Source: CAYTSW01 sp964440605
GTDB lineage: Bacteria > Planctomycetota > Phycisphaerae > Phycisphaerales > UBA1924
Assembly: GCA_964440605.1 (NCBI GenBank)
Contig: CAYTSW010000081.1
Span: 1-12,102 of the forward strand
Length of the DNA stretch: 12,102 bases
Direction of reading: 5' to 3'
The stretch's first letter is position 1. Each line of letters opens with the position of its first letter. Shown here piece after piece: positions 9,301 to 12,102 of this stretch. A program made the translations under genes and the position numbers. The notes beneath the pieces were generated by a model that worked only from the letters and a program-made list of their open reading frames with translations, did no database searches and had not been told where the DNA came from.

Positions 9301-12102
9301 GTCGCCCCGCATCAGACCGGTGTTCATGACGCCGATCCGCAGTGCGGAGTTCGGGCCGCCGGCGAGGATGTTGCCGTCGACGTCGAGCGATGATGCCTCG
9401 ACGATGAACAGCCCGTCGCGCAGCGTGGCGTCGCCGGTGATGTCGACCGCCGCCAGCGGGTTGAGGATGTCCGCCCCCAGGTCCAGCGTCCCCGTGATGT
9501 TAAGGTTGGAGTCGTTCTCGAGGCCTTCGAAGTCGGCGAGCAGCGAGACATCGCCGTTGAGGTTCAGCGTGCTCTCGGAGGTGCTCGCGAGATTGGTGAT
9601 CGTGATGGTCGGGGCGTCGGCGGAGCCGAGGAAGTCGCCGAGCTCGAAGCCGGCGAGGAAGCCGATGGTGCCGAGGGCGTCGAGGTTGAAGCCGCCCGCG
9701 ATAAGGCGTCCGTTGAACGTGATGTCGTCGGCGGCGAGGTTCATCGCCCCGACGTTCACGGTGTCGTCGAAGACCGCGGGCCCGCCGATCGACACGCCCG
9801 CGCCGGTGCCGAAGTCGCCCGTGACGCCGGGCTGCCCCATCATCGGACCGGCAACGACGCCGCCGACGGTGAGCGCGCTGGCGGAGTCGATCGTCAGGTT
9901 CGCCAGGGGGCTGGTCGTGCCGATGGTGTTCAGAGCGATCGCGCCGGCGCCGGCGTCGAGGGTGAGCGAAGCGCCCGTGTCGCCGGCGGTGTCGATCCCG
10001 CCGGTGACGACAATGTCCGCCCCTCCGCCGCTGCCCAGCGTGGAGAGCGTGAAGTCACCCGCGTTGCCGAGGAAGACCCCGTTGGTGTGATCGGGCAACT
10101 CGGGAAGGAGCCCGAAGGCCAGGCGATCGCTGGTCGTGACGTCGCCGATCACATCGATTGCGAGCCCGTCCTGACGGACGAGCGTGAGCCGCCCGCCGGA
10201 CGCGGGGAGCACGACGTTCTGCAGCGTCAGTGCGCCCGTGAGATCGACGTCGCCGATGCGCACCTCGTCGGCGGAGATGACCGCGAGCTCGGCGTTGGAG
10301 ATTTGCAGGTCCCCGGCCGCCGAACCGACGCCGATGGAGTTGGCCGGGTTGAGGTTGCTGACGGTAACGATGCCGCCGCCCGCGTTGATCGCGTCGGGGA
10401 AGATGATGACGTTGGCCAGGAGCGTGACGTCGCCCGAGCCGATGTTGAACGTGGCGCCGCCTGCATTGAGGAAGTTCGTGCGGATGAACAGCGTGTCCTG
10501 CGTCACGCCCCGTGCGGGGTTACCCGTCAGGTCGAGCGTCGATGTGATGGCCGTGAGGCCCGTGCCGTCGATCTGCGCGAACGTATTCGCGAAGAAGTCG
10601 TCGTTGAGGCTCAGGAAGTTCGCCCGCGTCACGGTGACATCGCCCAGACGCGTTGTGGTGCCAACGGGGCCGTTGAACGAGATGTTCTCGTCACCGGAGT
10701 CGAGCGTCAGGTCGAACCCACCGTCCACCGTGTCGGCGAAGGTGATGTCGCCCGACACCGTGCCGATCGGGTTGGTGGACGTGACGGCCGAGTTGGCCGT
10801 CAGCGTCACGGGCGCGTTGAAGTCCACCGCGTTGCCCGGGGCGTTGATCGCCGCCCCGAGGTTCACCGGGTTGTTGAAGGTCAGCGAAGCGCCGAGACCG
10901 CGGGCTTCGAGCGAGCCGACGATGTCGATCGTCGCGTCGGCGCCTACGAAGTCGAAGACCAGCGGGCTGCCGGTCGCCCCGGGGAAGAAGACCGCGCCGC
11001 CGATCACCGCGCCGACCTGCGTGTCCAAGGCCGACGTGAACCGCACTTCGCCGAAGGTCGAGTCGATCGCGGCGAGTTCGGCGTTGTCTAGGATGAACCC
11101 GCTGGTGCCGCGCCCCAGCGGGCTGTCGCCCAGCAGGAACGAGAGCGCGGTGCGCGTGTTGGTGAAGCGCAGATCGCCTTGGCCGGTGATCGAGCCGCCG
11201 GCGAGTTCGGCGTCGAAGGCGCGGATGTCGATGAGCTGCCCGTTGTCGCCCGAGTCCAGCACGCCGTCGGGGCCGAGGCTGAAGAGGGCGGTATCGATCG
11301 TGATCGTCTGCGTCGCTTCCGCGCCGCGCTCGAACTCCAGCAGTTCGAGTGCACCGTTCACGATCACCTCGCCGGAAACGAGTGAGGCCGGGGTGCGCAG
11401 CGTCACCGAGGGAGCGCTCAGCGTCGCGCCCGAGTTCAGCGTGATCGTCGAATCGGCGTTCACCTCGAGCGGTGAAGCGATCGTCGCGTTGTCGATGGTG
11501 ACCTGATCACCCTGCACGATGACGTTCGCCCAGTCAGCGTTGATCACGTCGAGCGACGCCTCGGAGATCGCCAGTTCGCCCGGCGTCGCGGCCCCGCCGC
11601 CGATCCGCACCACGCGGTCGGCGTCGGACGCCCGCAGACGCAGCAAGGCTCCGCCGGGGTTCGACGAGTCGATGCCGCTCGCCGCCGCGAACTCCATGCT
11701 GTTGGCGATCAGGTCGATCTCGGCCAGCCCGTCGAGGTCGGGCCCCGTCGCGACCAGCGAGGAGCCGGCGCCGAAGGTGATGCCGTTTTCCGTACCGGTT
11801 CCGGTCCGGATCGTCAGGTCAGCCCCATCGATCGTCAGGGTGCTGTCGATATCGAACTCGACCAGGCTGTCCGCGTTGAGCGCGAGGATCTCCGTGTCCT
11901 GCGCGAGCGTGAGATCGCCCGTGATGAGCACGGGGTTCGCCGCTGCGCCGGCGGGATCGCCAATGGTCAGCAACTGCGTCGGACCGACGGCGTCGATGTC
12001 CGACTGCTCCAAGATCATGAATCCGCCGCGGATGAAGCTCTGCTCGCCGAGGGCGAGTGTGACGGCTTCGTTCGGCGCCAGCGTCACGCCGTCGGGCCCG
12101 AC
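3316..12102 (-). CDS. Giant filamentous-haemagglutinin-like beta-strand-repeat protein, 5' end missing
   Basis: This is the C-terminal 2928 residues of a still larger protein. The frame is open to the window edge; a GTG at 12087 could be read as a start but has no support as one, and the N-terminus (signal peptide, any two-partner secretion domain) lies outside. It is probably an exported surface or secreted protein folded as a long beta-helix; adhesion is inference. What is seen: from the visible start to about residue 2180, short strands rich in Gly, Asp, Asn, Thr, Val, Leu and Phe, with motifs such as TFNG, FNDP and LTLN. There are FHA-like motifs near 11511-11629, 11039-11144 and 10227-10340 (SIGVGS, then NAELAVISADEVRIG). 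A 76-residue unit is duplicated (4383-3928), followed by a predicted helical region and an acidic tail. Reading by eye I found no Cys, 5 Lys, 3 Trp and 2 His. No C-terminal autotransporter barrel, LPXTG or clear anchor is present. The stop is TGA at 3316-3318. The function is not established by sequence. Confidence 0.85.
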   Translation of the reverse strand, partial: VGPDGVTLAPNEAVTLALGEQSFIRGGFMILEQSDIDAVGPTQLLTIGDPAGAAANPVLITGDLTLAQDTEILALNADSLVEFDIDSTLTIDGADLTIRTGTGTENGITFGAGSSLVATGPDLDGLAEIDLIANSMEFAAASGIDSSNPGGALLRLRASDADRVVRIGGGAATPGELAISEASLDVINADWANVIVQGDQVTIDNATIASPLEVNADSTITLNSGATLSAPSVTLRTPASLVSGEVIVNGALELLEFERGAEATQTITIDTALFSLGPDGVLDSGDNGQLIDIRAFDAELAGGSITGQGDLRFTNTRTALSFLLGDSPLGRGTSGFILDNAELAAIDSTFGEVRFTSALDTQVGAVIGGAVFFPGATGSPLVFDFVGADATIDIVGSLEARGLGASLTFNNPVNLGAAINAPGNAVDFNAPVTLTANSAVTSTNPIGTVSGDITFADTVDGGFDLTLDSGDENISFNGPVGTTTRLGDVTVTRANFLSLNDDFFANTFAQIDGTGLTAITSTLDLTGNPARGVTQDTLFIRTNFLNAGGATFNIGSGDVTLLANVIIFPDAINAGGGIVTVSNLNPANSIGVGSAAGDLQISNAELAVISADEVRIGDVDLTGALTLQNVVLPASGGRLTLVRQDGLAIDVIGDVTTSDRLAFGLLPELPDHTNGVFLGNAGDFTLSTLGSGGGADIVVTGGIDTAGDTGASLTLDAGAGAIALNTIGTTSPLANLTIDSASALTVGGVVAGPMMGQPGVTGDFGTGAGVSIGGPAVFDDTVNVGAMNLAADDITFNGRLIAGGFNLDALGTIGFLAGFELGDFLGSADAPTITITNLASTSESTLNLNGDVSLLADFEGLENDSNLNITGTLDLGADILNPLAAVDITGDATLRDGLFIVEASSLDVDGNILAGGPNSALRIGVMNTGLMRGDIGTPEQRLASLEINADRFVFRNTEFVGTTGDQTYNVEIELFTSTGGSTITFSSSQEGTIAFNDRLFGDDGVESVVVESGGDKFFNGGVDNLDSLISGPGMFPGRGDTGGSMSIVDGDIDVNTFTFKDRTRVGTTLSDLELVAQDGNARFEAPVTFGPGSYRVAANGAAPDRGNVFFLESVTSNGDMTTLSLDAENIVLLRRDVTGFGGLDVAAGEETRIGRDVIVGDARFDGPVLLSLGNHTIEASTGNLVFGDELRVNAGTTSIRAGEDIEFGGPINGVSGAPVLDIFAGFDVSFLGPVGGLGSLVVGADGEIFVVTGFIDEEGLERGGPMPFVISSGDITFNADLNLFGGPVIIEATNAGDAGFVRFNAGITGATDLSGNITDLAINAPGDTSFFGDVADLASLVTDAPGRAVFGVSPFALGPIPPARSIGADTATINDVAVISFSDVTFDVASDLTFNQTVTGTGLNALTLNAAGNTRFFGTVSELGLLMTDAPGATLVDRASDMDPFTDILVGEIAIGDDLTVADGDSRLIARLADATFGGSATFGAGNYTVVARQNVRFNDATSFGLGNATIEAAGGELRFGSTADFLDGDRRLRGLTDTVFVGDASFGNGTTLVQARTGDATFMASSAFGTSGSAMGLGTPGDYRVVAAGDATFSGPSFFGDGVSLVSAGNDVLFADETTFAVGTFDVNADNDVTFLDRWDLGGGVFTVNAFNATFQGLIADRNAGGDALDPTQEAANLSVNAFGTTAFNGGVSLAGALSTDAPGQTQVNSNIGVSTFTFNDPTVVQLGGFQVTAQGDGTFNATSTFASGNRNVTSLAGNVFFNDTATFNAGLYTVNAAQDAIFSSMLVNAPVITGSPVNSNLAINVAGTTNFNGDVRDLFALTSDAPGTVRIGGDITNLNTLTLNDTGGVFLDVAPTINAETIFIEGLVDGQSNSLTIDGANDTTLVSGYTAIDTLDSSDVGTTFLGGDGSSNVAMFDNDLSLLNSVTITADDSAVFEGLIDGQGNTLTVESNLSDFNGGGANLAALTVDPIGAGALARFVGTYGIGGGGADINVPVVLDGDTTLNVTGNAAFADTITGAGADFTANVGGTSTFDGSITGFDLLTLDSNAVVFNATDIGADEADVDVATTFTATAPLLGITAPGGIDFNGDLVSNNRTIVALNSAGDTVVTGDLGNEDNPLGGLNTDAAGQTRLIGDVYVAVGQSVLTEVAFNDPTTLDGDIDIVGDEPVDGADPSDDAILRFAQEATLIDSDINVDVSLGRVQFDDTLTLAGDRVNITLGGIDSAGVFFASDVDSMIPGATSLAVNVSTETPFDNQFVDRDVMADTRDTLPVIVFGESVGANGALDELFLNTEQVPVDILREFIPQVATIYAGRFDLVDFGPGATSYDLSFLLEFVDGAFVPQPVSFNAETFAMGFNEKLTSLGELAINAGGSAYVGDLAAFGDLSVVANAELPGLIGGPEGDIYILERGRGLLRQFAFDGPGSRNRASTFVNADGSVDTTIILQTTVDEGDNMDVPIGTPLDPNNVLAEARRDTGVDFAALGDELIFDTNGGSLIVLQSTTRDAMPQRDPRFGVANNRFTSRIGPFRVRSIRGNFDFGSTSEDPAFNAFVLAGDLFTELSRDVVLDFSADGILGAPGNLEFAVLGELDDLEPVGISGNLSPVIVAELDRLGIDLRSPTPQDLADGLSGRLVFNDTRSDSTPLSTFDGILGAPGNLEFAVLGELDDLEPVGISGNLSPVIVAELDRLGIDLRSPTPQDLADGLSGRLVFNDTRSDSTPLSTFDVIPASSTRAFVKDAAAEASVTTTDRVLERATTRFLRALGRLEESAGPDDRGTSPELDFFRLAIEYVVAGRGVSAEAELRDETFRAQVFDGFVDSASAEELTTIDRMRQALALLVNTGLNEREQNRIINALAGEAEGELKSPLVWAGREMLFELMQRVRQGEPLEVATDRPAVDEPVDPAAPDDAPAAVQSEADEPDEPVAEAD
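3319..3927 (-). other. Helical C-terminal region and acidic tail of the giant protein
   Basis: The last 203 residues differ from the rest of the protein. Residues from Val2726 (position 3927, counting the visible part) read as amphipathic helices with regular Leu/Ala/Arg/Glu spacing, for example RATTRFLRALGRLEE and NEREQNRIINALAGEAEG. They contain two of the five lysines and one of the three tryptophans of the visible protein. The final 35 or so residues (about 3319-3426) are a Pro/Asp/Glu/Ala tail ending EPDEPVAEAD. The helical part could be a periplasmic or cell-associated anchor or an oligomerisation domain. I recognise no named family. Confidence 0.5.
3928..4383 (-). repeat. In-frame 228-bp tandem duplication, 227/228 identical
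   Basis: Copies lie at 3928-4155 and 4156-4383. Compared base by base they differ only at T4153 versus G4381, which changes GGA to GGC and leaves glycine unchanged. Each copy encodes 76 residues, beginning GILGAPGNLEF and ending DSTPLSTFD (visible residues 2574-2649 and 2650-2725). The bases CGTCG occur at both outer edges and at the junction (3927-3931, 4155-4159, 4383-4387), a 5-bp microhomology that fits slippage or unequal recombination. The duplication sits between the beta-helix and the helical C-terminus, so it lengthens the stalk without breaking the frame. Confidence 0.95.
5710..8076 (-). repeat. Dispersed Asp-Ala-Pro-Gly repeat motif in the giant protein
   Basis: Four units share the pattern [T]-x-F-[NF]-G-x-V-x(5,6)-L-x-[TS]-D-A-P-G, with DAPG encoded at 8065-8076, 7807-7818, 6988-6999 and 6616-6627. 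A weaker fifth copy with DAAG is at 5710-5721. Examples are TNFNGDVRDLFALTSDAPG and TSFFGDVADLASLVTDAPG. The spacing is irregular (roughly 260 to 910 bp), so these are diverged copies of a larger unit interrupted by other coils. This motif is common in large planctomycete and cyanobacterial beta-strand-repeat proteins as I know them. Confidence 0.75.
7144..7680 (-). repeat. Eight-unit array of 20-31-residue beta-helix coils
   Basis: Visible residues 1475-1653 divide without remainder into eight units of 21, 22, 22, 21, 31, 21, 21 and 20 residues. Most start [AV]-x-F, have Phe-Gly near position 9-10, and end with a Val-x-Ala-x-x-[ND]-type turn; examples are ATFSGPSFFGDGVSLVSAG and VLFADETTFAVGTFDVNA. 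The fifth unit carries a 10-residue Gly/Ser insert (TSGSAMGLGT). Each unit is the length of one right-handed beta-helix turn. Two further coils of the same style lie at about 6775-6895. Confidence 0.75.

Noticed and set aside
12085..12087. GTG at 12087 as the start of the giant gene
   Set aside because: The frame is open through the remaining five codons to the window edge, there is no signal peptide after it and no ribosome binding site is visible, so the gene is most likely cut by the edge.

Overview
The window is GC-rich bacterial DNA. It carries four protein-coding genes and three short non-coding stretches. I read it as a chromosomal segment from a Planctomycetota-like bacterium, possibly class Phycisphaerae. 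That assignment is an inference from three things: the GC-rich coding style; a giant cysteine-free, lysine-poor beta-strand-repeat protein with Asp-Ala-Pro-Gly repeats; and short interspersed palindromic repeats of the 'cgggcaggatgcccg' kind in an intergenic gap. No rRNA or other marker fixes the taxonomy.

Layout from left to right. (1) Positions 2-1165, minus: a complete YgfZ/GcvT-like folate-binding protein. (2) A 192-bp gap between divergent genes, holding their ribosome binding sites and a 12-bp palindrome. (3) Positions 1358-2428, plus: a complete M42-family metallo-aminopeptidase with all expected metal and catalytic residues. (4) A 159-bp gap between convergent genes, holding two tandem 35-bp palindromic repeats and a perfect 11-bp inverted repeat that could end transcription from either side. 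(5) Positions 2588-3154, minus: ribosome recycling factor (frr). (6) A 161-bp gap with a strong 12-bp hairpin, probably the terminator of the giant gene. (7) Positions 3316-12102, minus: the last 2928 codons of a giant filamentous-haemagglutinin-like surface or secreted protein. It runs off the right edge, so its start, signal peptide and any secretion domain are not visible. No stretch over 300 bp lacks a gene.

The three small genes are housekeeping: Fe-S or tRNA-modification support, peptide turnover and ribosome recycling. They do not form one operon: ygfZ and the M42 gene diverge, M42 and frr converge, and frr is cut off from the giant gene by a hairpin. The giant gene is the accessory part. 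Nearly all of it reads as short beta-strand repeats expected to fold as a long right-handed beta-helix. These are followed by a freshly duplicated 76-residue segment, a helical region of about 170 residues and an acidic Pro/Asp/Glu/Ala tail. I see no clearly new multi-gene system. The points most worth following are the near-identical 228-bp tandem duplication, the 21-22-residue coil array, the unusual C-terminus and the intergenic palindromic repeats.
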